Below, piece by piece: positions 19,880 to 31,652 of a DNA stretch of 64,000 nucleotides. Numbering within the stretch: the first letter of the stretch is position 1; the number at the start of each line of letters is the position of its first letter. Position numbers and translations under genes: made by a program. The DNA is taken from contig CM030713.1 in NCBI GenBank assembly GCA_017979445.1, positions 23,791,163-23,855,162 of the forward strand, read 5' to 3'. The notes under the pieces are model-generated. The model had not been told where the DNA came from and did not search any database. It saw only the letters and a program-made list of their open reading frames with translations. The stretch is from Akebia trifoliata. Its lineage: Eukaryota > Streptophyta > Magnoliopsida > Ranunculales > Lardizabalaceae.

Positions 19880-20136
19880 TGTCAATGCTCTCTGAAGGTT
19901 AAACTCTATTAGACTCTTTTGGTGAATGTGAAACCTTAATCAAGTTCACAGATTCCTCTTTCTTATATAGATTTCATAGTTTACATGTTTGTCTTATACA
20001 AGAATAGCAACTATACAAGAATTAGTAACTAGTATACAGGTTTAGAAACTCCAAGATTAGGGGATCCTATCAAGGGATCTTACAATACATGATAAGAAAC
20101 TCCAATATTTAGGGGATCCCATTAAGGGATCTTACA
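19880..20136 (-). repeat. 5' LTR of the truncated copia element
   Basis: It runs from TGTCAATGCTC to GGGATCTTACA on the plus strand, about 257 bp. The sense strand has a TATA box (CTATATAAG, near 19972-19980). The outer end shows an internal duplication of the block ggggatcc..aagggatcttaca (20058-20084 and 20112-20136), so the LTR could also end at 20084. No partner LTR is in the window. Confidence 0.78.
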
Positions 20137-20526
20137 TTTACAAATGAAATTGAGTCACATAATTGCTTAGAAATAAAATACAATCAAAAGCAAATGGTCG
20201 TGATGCCTTTGATCTCTTTTGGCTTTCTCCACACTATCGTGCCTTCCTATTTATTCTTTTTTTAAAACTTTAATAAATGGAGAGAACTCTGTAAATGAAC
20301 CCTGAATTGTCAGATCGGTTATCTCCTCTTAACACCTATAACCGACATTCTATTTGAATTCATCCAATTATCAGAAAATATCAAGAAACAAGGTTTCAAA
20401 CGGTCCACAAATCTACTAAAAATACAAGCAAATAATTAGTGAATTGTGTAATGGTTTGATCAAAGGGATTGTGAAGAAAATGATTCATGCCTTTTATTAT
20501 ATTAACTACAAAAACGCTTAGATTAC
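20137..20526. other. No recognisable feature
   Basis: AT-rich sequence between the copia LTR and the first kinase exon remnant. I see no coding signal, repeat or RNA here. Confidence 0.5.
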
Positions 20527-20677
20527 CTACTCATGAAGATGAATAAATTCCTCATTCGGTTTGTAATTTGTATTGCTCTTCCCACTAACAATGTCTAATG
20601 CAATAAAACCAAAGTTGTAAACATCTACTTTGTCTGTCAAGTAACCCCTTATTGCGTATTCCAAAGCCATATATCCT

Positions 20678-21907
20678 CTACAAAGATGACAAAACGTATT
20701 GAACATCAGGAAAAATTGTGAAAGAATTCCACATACCCAAAAAAACCTTTCTAATCATAAAAAGAGAAGTAACTATATCAGAAAAAGAGAAATTTGTAAT
20801 TCAACAAATACATTATAACTTATAGATACATGATAGTGCTGTTGTGACCCTAGGGTCATTAACATGACAAAAAAAAAATTCCAGGTGACATTATTTTAAG
20901 CCTACTGTCCCGATGAATATTTGTGCCACCCTTTGTTGGACTTGGACCTAAACACCAAAAATTATTGTTCTTGCCCGGTTGGATTTGAGAATTCTTTCAC
21001 GAGTTTGGAACTATTAGTGCTTTAGTAATGGTCCCGGTTCATGACGAAAAATGCTCCAACCCAATGTTTTGATATCATCAATTAGGCTGATTTTTTGCCG
21101 TGTAGCTCTACCTAAGTGCTCGAGAGTGTGCCACATGGAATTTTGGATGTGGGGTTGTTGAATGATCAAATAGATAAATAAAGGTTAACAGACCAATAAA
21201 TAAACAAAGAATAAGTATCATGCATGTTTACTCCATCTTGGTCCAACATAACTTAGATTGTTCACCATTTGCAGTTATGATACATATTGTTTGTTTGTTA
21301 AACTCTACGTAACAGAGGACAACACATTACATAAGAACTTGCTACACTATATAATGTTTTACTCTATTTCAGATGCATACTAGAACACTTTTTCAAGCAA
21401 ACCTAGATTTATTCAAATATTTTATTCAAATTATTATCTTTTTTTTATGGGTAAGCTAGACTTGAACCCATGGCCTCAAAGTTGTTTTGCAATGTGCCAA
21501 ACCGATTTAGCTATGGGTCTAGGCCCTTGTTCATATTATTATAAACATTATAAAAACATCTTAATGAATAATGAGGTCTTTTCATTCTCCCAAAATAAAA
21601 ATATAAACCATCTTATTCATATTTCTTCACTTCTTTTTATTTGATTTAGGTACACAGATATATTGTTAATCTAAAGGTTGTAATGAGGAAATCTTTCTAA
21701 TTGGATTTATAAGCTCCATTAATTCAATAAACTTTTTACTACTAAGCTTATTATCTATCAGAATGCTTCTAGCTCCATGCATTATGTAAATTAAAGGATA
21801 GCAATATAGTTTTTTCCTTGATATAACAACTAGTAGTAGCTAAAATTTAATCACCCAAAACAATGTTTAAGTAACTTAGGACTGTGGATAATAGAAAATT
21901 AACTCAC
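20678..21907. other. Intron-like spacer between kinase exons, with a SINE
   Basis: This 1.2-kb spacer separates the last two kinase exons and is longer than the other introns of the remnant. It contains a tRNA-derived SINE head (21447-21531). Nothing else was recognised. Confidence 0.5.
21447..21531 (-). repeat. tRNA-derived SINE head, type 2
   Basis: On the minus strand an A-box-like TAGCTAAATCGGT (21501-21513) and a B-box-like GGGTTCAAGTC (21459-21469) are spaced as in a tRNA promoter, but no cloverleaf with a plausible anticodon stem is evident. Relatives on the same strand lie at 33122-33169, 51886-51970 and 61203-61288; the 51.9-kb copy has a perfect A box TAGCTCAGTTGG. Confidence 0.65.
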
Positions 21908-22945
21908 ATAGTTCCAGCTATTCAGGTGGTGATATGAGTGTTCTCCTCTTCATCGAGTTTAGCCAAGCCAAAATTAGATATCTTAGCATTGAGATCTCTA
22001 TCAAGCAGCACATTTGTCGCCTTTATGTATCTTTGAACAATTTTCAGCCTTGATTCTTCATGAAGATATGCTAAACCCCTTGCAATCCCCATGCAAATCG
22101 TATGCCTTGTTGCCCAGTTCAAGTTCAGTTTTTGTTCTTCACGACTTAAATGTGAGCCCAATTCTGATCATTTTTATGATAAAAGTTCTTGGTTTTAACA
22201 AATGCATATTAACTTATTCTCAAAAGCTAAATATGCTATAAAATATGGTAGTTAGGCATTTAGCAAATAGTGCGCGTGCAAGATTGTTATTTTCCATATA
22301 CTCATAAATTAGCAACAGCTAGTTTCCTTCAATACAACAACCAAATAGTTTGACGAGATTCGGGTGTTGTAAAGCAAATATCATGCCTATCTCATTTACG
22401 AATTTGTTGTTCCCCTGCTTTGACTTGGAAGAGAACTGCTTGACTGCAATTACTGAACCATCTAACAGTACACCCTAAGATAGAGAATGGACAATTTGGA
22501 ATCAAACTTCCATACAAGAATATGGAATGCATAAAGCAAAAAAGAGAATACAGATTGTTTTCTTTTTTATTCCTTTTCTTGGGGTACTTGTCTTTAGATT
22601 AAACTCATGACAAAGGTTGGAAATTGGAATAAATTTCACTGCCAGATTGAACTATGGGCTCAATCCACAAGTAGGATATGGTTTAGGTGTTTAGAATTGA
22701 GAAAAAAATTATTAAAAAAAATACAAATCTATAGTTACCTTATAAACCGGACCGAACCTTCCTTCACCTATCTTATTTGCATAGTCAAAGTTCCCCATGG
22801 CAGCTTTAATCTGTCTTAAACTGAAGTAACCATTTCGAAGTTCTAGGCCAACTCTAAGTTCTACCAAAAGAAGGGCAATAAGGACGAAATAATTTAGAGG
22901 GCAAGAAATTATTACAACCACGCCACCTTTTGCACCTTTCATCAA

Positions 22946-23768
22946 AAAAGCAAATGTCTCTTAAAGGTCATAGAATAGAAAAGGGCATTTAGAGTTTTTT
23001 TTTTTTTTTTGGTAGAATACATGCACTATATAGCACAAAGATAAGAGCATTGAAATAGATAAATATTTAACATGCATCTCGATGCACAAGCATATCGTTT
23101 TTTCTCAAATATAACATCTAATTTATACTGAACAGATATAAATGAAAAACAATGGAAAAATAAGTTAATCAACATACCTTTGTTTCAAACCCAAATATTT
23201 TTTAATAGAAACAAATATGGTGAATAAACAAGCACATATGACCCTGCAATCCAACAAGCAAATAATTTAGACCATATCCGTGAATTAGTGAGAAGATTCA
23301 TAATTATTTCTCTTTCTCTCATACCGCAAAGGATGAAGATGATATAGCAAATTTCCTTGCAAGGAGTGATAATTTTTCGTGCATAATAGCTGTCTTTTCT
23401 TACAGTATAAACTAGATTATTCACTTTGAAAAAAGGGGAGGGGGGTCATAAGAAATGCTCTAAAACAAGCAATCATCTAAGGTTATGGAGCTTTAAAGTT
23501 CAAACAAGCAATCCAAATAGGTACCTAAAACAAGATTTACTTGAAGAAGAATACTCTCTTGCAGTGTACAATTGAAGTCTTGAACAAGGACCTATATAAT
23601 ATGGAAAAGAGAATATATTAAAAGTATAAATGAGTCATCGGCGATTTTCTAGACACTCATCTACTCTCTCTACCAATGCATTTATTGTCATCGACGATTT
23701 GTATAACCAATTCCGTTAGTCAACATATATGTATTGCAAACACTTATAAAAATTTCTAAGACGGTATG

Positions 23769-23854
<86 letters not shown>

Positions 23855-24008
23855 TATGTTGGATGGTAATGTTCGTCCAATCAGATCAAATTTTTTATCA
23901 AGAGCATCTCTTAAGTTGGACCCATCAAAAGGTGTAGAAAGGTTCACCCAATTTGTGCCACATGTATTAAAGAGCTGAATTAATGTGCACAAATTGTTAA
24001 ATGCTTAC
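22946..24008. other. Spacer with long TA microsatellite
   Basis: No gene is recognised. A (TA)n tract of about 80 bp (23773-23852) generates spurious frames on both strands. A poly-T run lies at 22995-23010. A minus-strand frame next to the tract (about 23860-23990) contains LRDALDKKFDLIGRTLP, which I do not recognise. Confidence 0.5.
23773..23852. repeat. (TA)n microsatellite
   Basis: About 40 uninterrupted TA units are directly visible. Confidence 0.98.
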
Positions 24009-25144
24009 CGCAATGATGGGGACCCGATCCCTTAATGGTAATGAATCTGAAGAAGGCTTGGGTCGGTCAATTCCAACTTCTACAGTGGCATCCCAGTTTC
24101 CACTTTCCTCAAAAGATTGTATCAACCTTGTTGCTTGAAGATCATCCATCACTGGCATGCATACATCCTGAATGGTATTACAAACAATTATGAGTATAAC
24201 TTGCTTGTACAACTCTCAACCCTTGTAAGTTAAATCTGCTCGATCCTATTTCCATCAAAGAACATGTATGGAACTCTGCTTGAATAACAATTTATCGACC
24301 CAACATGAGAAGGAGCCCTATTGTGTAGGTTGAAGGCTTAAAAAGGATGATTGGAAAACACATTCTTTAATCGAAAAACTTGGTTCCAGTTACAACAACA
24401 TGAGAAGATAGGGTTCAAGTACCCCAATTAGTTTGATTAAGATTTAAGACTTTCATGATGATGTCCAAGATATTCTTGATCCTAAAAACTTGTAAAATGA
24501 ACCAAGAACTATTTAGATTCAAGAGATTACCATCAAAATGAGATTATATCTAGAAAAACATTGGAAAGCAAAACATGTCAAACAAAGTTGACCAGTTTCA
24601 AAAATATCTAGAACTATTCATATTCAAGAGATTACCATCAGAATGAGATCATATCTCTGACTCTAAACTGACACATAGCTTCAACACCATTATTCACAAC
24701 AATTATGTCATGACCTAATTGCTTCATCATTCATTTTATCACCATAATATAGATCTTGTTATCTTCAACAAGAAGGATTCCAGGGTTGACTTTGGATTCA
24801 AGAAGTTCAACACTACCGTTAGATCTGCTCTAGGAGATTCTATCAGATTTCACATGCCTTTAGCTCTGACACATGTCTCAGAACTTACTACTTTTTTCTA
24901 TGTTGTTGATTTCCATGGAAACCTTTGCACAATGAAGGGAATCCAACTTAGAATTATGAAATTTTCTATTTGTTTCACAATTACATGGTTCACCTCCACG
25001 AACTGCATTGCTTTTATCAGACACTAGATCCTGCCTTACTGAACTTCTAGGTTCAATGAATGTCTTTGCAACAACAGTGACTGAAGAGGCATCCTCAATT
25101 GAAGCATTCTCTTGATGTGTAGTTATTAGAAGGGAAGAATGCAT
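24009..25144 (-). pseudogene. Hybrid histidine kinase receiver-domain remnant (AHK1-like)
   Basis: Two minus-strand exons are readable. The upstream one (about 24650-25144) has a serine-rich linker, then NPGILLVEDNKIYIMV, the start of a receiver domain with the acidic ED pair, a TGA where relatives have S, and MMKQLGHDIIVVNNGVEA. The downstream one (24009-24177, acceptor CAG/GATG, donor GCG/GTAAGC) holds DVCMPVMDDLQATRLI, with the phospho-acceptor aspartate in DVCMPVMD, and RVPIIA. The pattern resembles the C-terminal receiver of the osmosensing histidine kinase AHK1. The kinase domain and the last receiver exon are missing, so it is a fragment. Confidence 0.78.
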
Positions 25145-25944
25145 TTAATAAAAATAAAAAAAATAGAGGTAGGGGAACTAATCAACATCTCACCAAAAAA
25201 GATTATTCAAATATATGATTGCAATTTCATCGATGGAATAAAGCCACTTAAGGAATGACCAAACATAATTATGCCTTGAAAGATTAATCGAAGTAGAATC
25301 TTAGTTGAAACTATATCATCTAAATAAATTTTTCTAATCAGAATTTACAAAGTTAAATCTTAATCCACCCTTGAAAAAAATCCAAATTGGATAGTAGAGA
25401 TTGAATGATATTCGATACTGAATCAGATAATTGAGTAAATTAAAATTCTACAAGCAATAAAATTGATAGGAATAAAAAACTAATAACTCCCACTTAGTTT
25501 AAACCATATAACCGAATCACTAATCAACTTGAAAGATGAATCAAAGAAGAAACTTATCTAGAATTCTATTATCTAAACAACCTTTTATAAAAGCTTAATT
25601 CACTCTGGAAAAAACAAATCAAGATTGGATAGTAGAGATTGAACGATATTCGATACTGAAACAAATAATTGAGTAAATTAAAATGCTACACGCAATGAAA
25701 TTGGTACAAACAAAAAAAAAAAACATTAACCAATATCAATTAAAACTTAAAACCAAATCATATCACGAAAAAACTTGAAAGATGAATCAAAATATAAAGT
25801 TTTCTAAAATTGTATCATCTAAACAACCTTTTTCTAATCCGCATTCACAGAATTAAAGCGTAATGTACTATAAAATAGTAATAATCTAACTAATCATAGA
25901 AGATTGGATTAAAAATGAAGAAAACTTACGAATCGTGTGTTTTT

Positions 25945-25965
25945 GTGTGTGTGTGTGTGTGTGTG
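25945..25965. repeat. (GT)n microsatellite
   Basis: Ten uninterrupted GT units are visible. Confidence 0.95.
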
Positions 25966-26410
25966 ATTTATACATCTTGGAAAGCTTGTTGGGGGTTCCA
26001 CCAATGACCTTCACTACACAAAGCAAAGCTTGTAGGGGACTTTCAGATCCTTCAACTGGTTCAACAAATCTAGCTTCAATTTAGCTCTGAAATCGAAGAG
26101 CTTGTGGAATCAAAAGCCCTAGATCTCATCTTCAACAACTTGAACAACATTATGGATCCACCAACCTGAGAAATTTCGAGAGTGGCTTCGATGCTTAGGT
26201 TAATGGCTTCTACTTCACTCTATCATCTTCAATGTTGAGAGATCATGATCACTTCGAGATGAAGAGAGATATCGAGCGATCAAATAGAGAGCGAGAGATC
26301 AGATCAATGAAGATAAAGAAAAAAAGATCAGAGGAAGAGAGACAAAGAGAAATCGATTTAGAGAGGCAGCTTCTCACAAGAAATCAAGATCGAGAGATCA
26401 AGAGATCAAG

Positions 26411-26413
<3 letters not shown>

Positions 26414-26446
<33 letters not shown>
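26414..26446. repeat. (GA)n microsatellite
   Basis: About 16 GA units inside a longer GA-rich block (26230-26470). Confidence 0.95.
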
Positions 26447-26449
<3 letters not shown>

Positions 26450-26593
26450 GAGAGAGTGAGTGAGTGAGAAGGGAAAAATGGAAGTTAAAAACTTGAAATT
26501 CACAGGCCGATGGCTACGAAATTTGGATTTAAAAAATTCGTCAGGTCATGCCCAACAAATTTCTTTGTTAATTTTTACAATTTTCATGTAGTG

Positions 26594-26727
26594 TAGTAAA
26601 AATATCGATGATTTGATTCTTGGTGAAGATGAAACAAGCATCAAGATCTTGTTTCACAACTTTGCTACGAACAAAGTAAAAATCAATTTCAACATGTTTT
26701 GTTCTGGCATGAAAGATCGGATTTGAT
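26594..26727 (-). pseudogene. copia RNase H C-terminal fragment
   Basis: The minus strand reads NPIFHARTKHVEIDFYFV, then KNQIIDIFT, the conserved end of Ty1/copia RNase H. The frame stops matching exactly at 26594, next to CACTACATG. It starts after an in-frame stop near 26727. No other part of this element was found beside it. Confidence 0.85.
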
Positions 26728-26973
26728 CACACCAAAGGATGGGGGCTTGAGGGGGAAAATGCCAAGCTCTTTAAGTAAATGTTAGGGCCATGTCATGTAA
26801 GTTCTGTAGTAGTACATGCAAGAGATCTATATTCAAGTTGGAACCCATTCCGAAACTTTTTAACCATATAAGACAAAGCTTTGTCTATAACTTTGTTTAC
26901 CGAACGATGTCCATATATATATAACAAGCGTTCCAACATGCACCATACGAGGTGGAGCAAAGTTCATTTGATT
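26728..26973. other. Repeat debris
   Basis: It includes gatgggggcttgaggggg (about 26738-26756), which looks like a plus-strand copia polypurine tract, and cccattccgaaactttttaacc (about 26846-26868), half of the foldback MITE described at 48047. Both are too short to classify firmly. Confidence 0.4.
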
Positions 26974-29900
26974 GTTGGGTTCTTTATAGGGGAGTGGAAT
27001 AGAGGAACATGATTCTTTTAACTGATCCATTGTCTTGGCTATATCTTCTATTATTGAAATTATTTTCATAGGTCACGATACTTAATCTAACCATAATTGT
27101 GTACTACCCAATCAAAGCTTCATTGCACCATGTTTTCTCTCTATGGCGAATGTGCTAGCATGAATGAAAGGAAATGTCTTATCGGGATTCATGTCAGAAG
27201 GTTGTGTTATATTTAACTTCTTAAAGTTCATGTATATATTAAAAGAAACTGCCAAAATTGATTGTGTAAATTGATGAAGATTTGTTGACACAATCAATTT
27301 TTTGAAAAATGGGGTTTTCAAAAAGTTGATCGAGTCAAACTAGCTTCCAACGAAATCAAAGGAGGTCTCAAGTGATTGTGTAAATTGATCAAAATTGATT
27401 GACACAATCAATCCAGGTTCATTTTTCTCCTGGTTGAAAGTGATACTGCAAATGTATCGAAAACTCGTCCAAGATAATTCGGCCTTTCTCACGGAGGAGA
27501 TGAGATGTCAAAAACGAGTTTTAAAACTATGGTCAAAACCATTAATGCAAGAGTTGAAAAGATAAAAGGTTTGAATTAAAAAAAGGTCAGACAGTATGAT
27601 TTTTTAAGCATGTCGGAAATGGTTTGACCCTGAATTTGTCAAGGCGTGGGACAATTTAAATTGAGTTTCAATCTTCGACTAATTCATGGTGAAAACTGAC
27701 ATTGTCAGCAGCGACCAAGATGTGGATCAAAAGGACCGACACCACGGTCATACCTGTCCCAGTAGAAAATAGAGTGATCCCTCTCTTTCATTTCTTTTTC
27801 TTTTTCTTCTTAAAATTCCATTGATAGGTAAGTCAAGCCCAACCACATATGGGACTTACTAGGATTATTAAATAATTAGGGAGTAGGGATCCAGTCAGGT
27901 GTATTGTGCATAATCAAGGTCAGGTGACACCCCATTTTTTGTCACATGCATTTATTTGGTAATCCATTATCTATACGGATATGATGAATCTACACACAAA
28001 AGATCAATTTGATTGTTGATATTCATCCATTGATAATAGTATTATCTTAAGAATGATTTCTAATCGTTGAATTAAAATTCTTTTTCAAGAGATAGATCTA
28101 GGGGATATGAGTTATCGAACACCATGATTTTGGGTATGTAGGTTCATTAAGGGATGGGTCATATATCCATCCCATACCAAACTAAGGTCGGGTTTGGTTC
28201 AGTTCAGTTTTATGTGTTGTCACTATTCTTCAAACTTGCTTGGAAGTGACTTATTTTTACTTGGAAAAAAAATGTAATAAATATAAAATTCTATATAATA
28301 AATCATTAACCTATCTATAAAAAAAAGTCATTAATCAGTCTTAAGTCGTAAAATAAGTCATAATAAATTAATGAATATTTAATTATTACATGAAGGTTCG
28401 ATTCAGTTCTGTACAAGCCATGAACTGAAAATTAAGCCAAATTTATCGATTCTCCATATTCTTAATCCAAAATTGAATAATACATTGTTCCAAACCAAAC
28501 CAAATCAGCTCAAAGCTATCGATTTGGTTCATTTCTTGGTTTAAACCAAATCAAGTTGCACCCCTAGCTAAAACTCTAATGATCAAGTTAATGATCAGAT
28601 GGTATTTAAACATAATTTATGGGCTTGGGTTGTGTTACTTACGTACCTTTGTTCATCAAGTATTTCAAGGAGTGGGCAACACAAAAACAAAAAGTGTAAT
28701 TTTGGGGTGACACTGGTATTTACTTTGATTCTCACATTTCTGACATAGAGGTGTGCTCATAACCATCAATGATTTTTTACTTGTATCTCGAGAAAATGCA
28801 TCTATGACTATCACATCAACATTGTGAAAAACAAAGTCCCCCCAAGATTTTACTATATATAAAGGGTAGTGTAAGGCAGGCAATCTTAGGGAGACAAAAT
28901 TTTTCCTATATGACTTATAAGTTTTGGATTGGGCTGATTTTTTGTGATCTCTATCATGAGGAGATCATCCTCATAAAAGGGTGTGATACTAACACACTAG
29001 TATATACTATGATTAAGCATCATCCCATTAAAAAAATCACTATCATAAGTGAAATTAATCTTCTAAAAATTATACTATCCTACCATTTAGTTTAAGCTTT
29101 TAATTTAGAGGATCATTTTTTTTTTAGCCCTTTTTTTTAACAAAACAACGCAGCCTTATCCAAAAGATTTACTATTTGACAAAATGAATCTTGTCTTCTA
29201 TTATTAAGACTTAAGGGTGAGTCCCGAGTTTGTATCTTTTCTCTATCTTGTAATCCACATTCTTTTGATTCTTCATCTCATTTTTATTTTTTTTTAAGAT
29301 ATTCAAGTTGGTTACTTCGTCAATTTTGAATTATAATCAACCTTCATTGAACATGTCTAAATCTTCCCAATCGACTTTCTCTTAATTTATTAATTGTTCT
29401 AATTTTTTTTTTTTAAATCGTCCAAGTCAATATCTTCATCTTGCCCAATTTAATTGATGATATTATCATCATATTTTACATAGTAACCAGATCCATATTT
29501 TATTTTATACTCGTGCTGGAGTGACCTCAAGTTTGCACTTTATAACATACTTTCCTGATGTGGGAGTGTATGCTTCTTCACTCGTATCTCGTTGAAAAGA
29601 TTTATGATTCCTACACACATTCAACTCAGAAAAGTGCAATGTGAGGTGCAATTTGGGGTCACTTACATTATTCTTTATTTTATATATTTTGAAAATATTC
29701 ATTTTATAAGATAGATATATTGACCTCATCAAATCATCATCATCCATTCAACCTTTATTACCGATTTTACCCTTTCTAGAAGTACCCAGGAAATAGGTTC
29801 TTTGTTGGAGTGTAGGAGCAGTTACCTCCATATTTTTTTTTAAGATAAAAGACATAAAGTCAATTTTTATTCCCATTTTACCCTTTCTAGAATAATAGCT

Positions 29901-30003
29901 TCTTTTTTTTAGTTAATTGAGCGTTAAGGCTGTTGTCCAAATTTTACGATAAAGAACATACAAAGTTAAAAGAAAAATTCCTTTTTTAACTGTAGAAGGA
30001 ACC
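26974..30003. other. Upstream non-coding part of copy A
   Basis: No gene. It includes a partial foldback MITE (28912-28975, tttggattgggctgatttttt) and two short inverted-repeat elements with a ggggtgacac-like end and an internal tatctcg motif (about 28707-28860 and 29515-29660). Confidence 0.5.
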
Positions 30004-30013
30004 TTCGTACGAA
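30004..30013. promoter_or_regulatory. 10-bp palindrome TTCGTACGAA upstream of ERF copy A
   Basis: It lies 103 bp before the ATG and 25 bp before a TATA-like TTTAAATA (30038-30045). The identical palindrome occurs at the matching place in copy B (48742-48751) although flanking bases differ. Confidence 0.5.
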
Positions 30014-30115
30014 CATCGTTTTAAAATCCCACAACCCTTTAAATACCTCTCAATCTCTTCTTCTGCCCTTCAAACTCAAATACAAATACAAATTCAATTT
30101 CATTTTCTTTCTCAC

Positions 30116-31002
30116 ATGGCGAAGACATCAGACGAAGCTTGGACTCTCGATCTCATTCGACAACATCTTCTTGGCGATTTCGCTTCTCTCGAAAGCTTTA
30201 TCCTTGACCTCACCTCTAATACTTCTGAAATCTCACAGTTTCTATCCTCTCCTGTTGGTTCCATCTGTTCGCGAACCGAAAACTCTGAACCTCAGATTTC
30301 AGAGGAGAAAAATGAGTTTTTTAGCGATTTCTCTCAGTCATCCATCTCTGAATCACTGGTTTTAGAATCTGAAACAAACGAATGTGAATCGAAATTTCAA
30401 ATTATAAATCCAACTTCTTCTCAATCGAGCTTTAAAGATTCTCTCGTTAAACTCGAGATTTCAAATTTCACAGAACAACCTGTCCTGGCTACAATGGTTT
30501 CCGATAAAAAACCTTCAGATTCCGGTGAAAAGAAACATTACAGAGGCGTACGTCGACGTCCGTGGGGGAAATTTGCGGCGGAGATTAGAGATCCGAACCG
30601 TCGAGGGTCTAGGGTTTGGCTTGGAACCTTCGAGACGGCCATAGAAGCCGCAAAAGCTTACGATCGTGCAGCCTTCGAAGCAAAGCGATTGTCAATTTCC
30701 CTCACGAAGTAGGAATCATCTCTGAGAAGCTATCGAACACTTGTCGGAAAAGAAGCAGAGAAATTGAACCAGACGAGGTAGATATTAAGCCCTTTAAGAA
30801 AGAGAAGCCGTCGGAATCTGTCAAAAAGGCAAGTGTGTCAGCTGTTATGCCACCGAAGCCATCAAGTTGGGGACCCGTTTGGGGAGATGGAGAAATTAAC
30901 GGAATCGTTAACGTTCCTCTACTGTCGCCTTTGTCTTCACACTCTCCTTTTGGTTATTATCTCAACTTTTTCGATTATGAACAAAAGAGTCTTAGATGTT
31001 AG
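30116..31002 (+). pseudogene. ERF transcription factor copy A, frameshifted in the AP2 domain
   Basis: The ATG at 30116 opens [19 protein letters not shown], the same as copy B. The AP2/ERF domain begins [18 protein letters not shown], with ERF-type A and D residues ([16 protein letters not shown]). After AYDRAAFE a 10-bp deletion relative to copy B (at about 30678) removes the MRGRK segment and shifts the frame. The short product would end at 30712 (198 residues) without the last helix residues and the C-terminal region. The lost frame continues open to 31002 (IVNFPHEVG to the end), so the break looks recent. Copy A also lacks an in-frame 30-bp N-terminal block. Confidence 0.92.
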
Positions 31003-31576
31003 GGTTAACTTGGATGTATTATTTACTTGTATATCAATAAATATTTTTTATTCTTTTTAAAAAAATTTATAAATTTTTTTTGAATATATGTTAATTAAGT
31101 CCTTGCCTGATCAATAATGAATCAATTTGAAACAAAAATTTGCAGGCTTCAATTGTGAATGACTTAATTTGTTGTTCAGTTCCATTAATTCCCTTAAGAA
31201 ATTGCGAAGTCTTTGGTCAAATCATGCCTTTTGATACTCAAATCATCATTTGACACGAAAAAGATTATTCAAATAGTCTTCAATTTCCCAAGATACATTC
31301 ACACAAAAGAGAGAACTTTGTCTTAAATTCTAAGTAATGTATTTTTTTTTTCATCATTAAAGATAAAACACTACGTACGAAAATGGAGATCAATAAAAAT
31401 CAAGATATGATCGATTATAGCTTAACGTATACCATTCTTGTATTGGATATCAAATTTGGGTGGTGGGAGAGGTCTTATTAGAGATGATTGTTACTTTCTC
31501 AAAATTCCTCAAGATGTCACCAAGTAGTAATGTTGAATTTCTAACCTCTAAATGATTCATCATATCCGTGACAGTT

Positions 31577-31652
31577 AATCCAAGGGATTGACCTAGTGGT
31601 AAGCTTCTCAGGAAGGGTAAGTCAAGTGTTCGAAATCCCACAAATCATATCC
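31577..31652 (+). repeat. tRNA-derived SINE head, type 1 (copy A)
   Basis: A-box-like TGACCTAGTGGT (31589-31600) and B-box-like GTGTTCGAAATCCC (31626-31639) are spaced as in pol III promoters. Counterparts lie in copy B (50366-50450) and, longer, in copy C (58326-58500). Confidence 0.65.

Larger units (their letters stand above)
17520..20136 (-). mobile_element. Truncated Ty1/copia retrotransposon (5' LTR to integrase)
   Basis: On the minus strand: 5' LTR (19880-20136), initiator-Met primer site (19868-19879), gag, zinc knuckles, protease, and integrase up to the W-A-E motif. There the sequence is replaced by a gypsy LTR end at 17519. RT, RNase H and the 3' LTR are absent. Internal stops (for example TGA after LAEET near 18924 and TGA for the W of the LWAEA motif at 17527-17529) show decay. 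Confidence 0.92.
20527..22945 (-). pseudogene. LRR receptor-like kinase remnant (four kinase exons)
   Basis: Minus-strand exons can be read at 22739-22945 (membrane-like segment, then IGEGRFGPVYK glycine loop, splice AAG/GTAAC), 22262-22474 (GSVIAVKQFSSKSKQGN with the ATP-binding K, then LQHPNLVKL), about 21908-22163 (MGIARGLAYLHEESRLKIV) and 20527-20677 (GYMALEYAIRGYLTDKVDVYNFG). The family is a plant LRR receptor kinase of the LRR-VIII-2 type. The catalytic HRD reads QRY and the DFG reads NFG. A TAG interrupts LEGNQLLLIYEY and a TGA follows THITT. The extracellular leucine-rich and malectin parts are absent. It is a dead fragment. Confidence 0.85.
25145..26593. other. Non-coding stretch with GT and GA repeats and a possible CACTA terminus
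   Basis: It contains two diverged copies of a roughly 240-bp block (25375-25500 against 25610-25740, sharing gattggatagtagagattgaa), a (GT)n tract (25945-25965) and a GA-rich region with (GA)n (26230-26460). It ends at 26593 with cttttcatgtagtg-like sequence, whose reverse complement CACTACATGAAAATTG resembles a CACTA transposon end. The plus-strand frame 26232-26459 (arginine/glutamate repeat) comes from the GA repeat and is not called as a gene. Confidence 0.5.

Noticed and set aside
21447..21531. A tRNA gene on the minus strand
   Set aside because: It has A- and B-box-like motifs but no cloverleaf with a sensible anticodon arm, and is repeated as part of a SINE family.
23756..23992. Frames rich in alternating isoleucine and tyrosine on both strands
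   Set aside because: They are translations of a TA microsatellite; the same applies at 36253-36515.
26232..26459. Arginine/glutamate-rich 75-residue frame
   Set aside because: Generated by a GA-rich simple repeat; no domain and no conserved start context.
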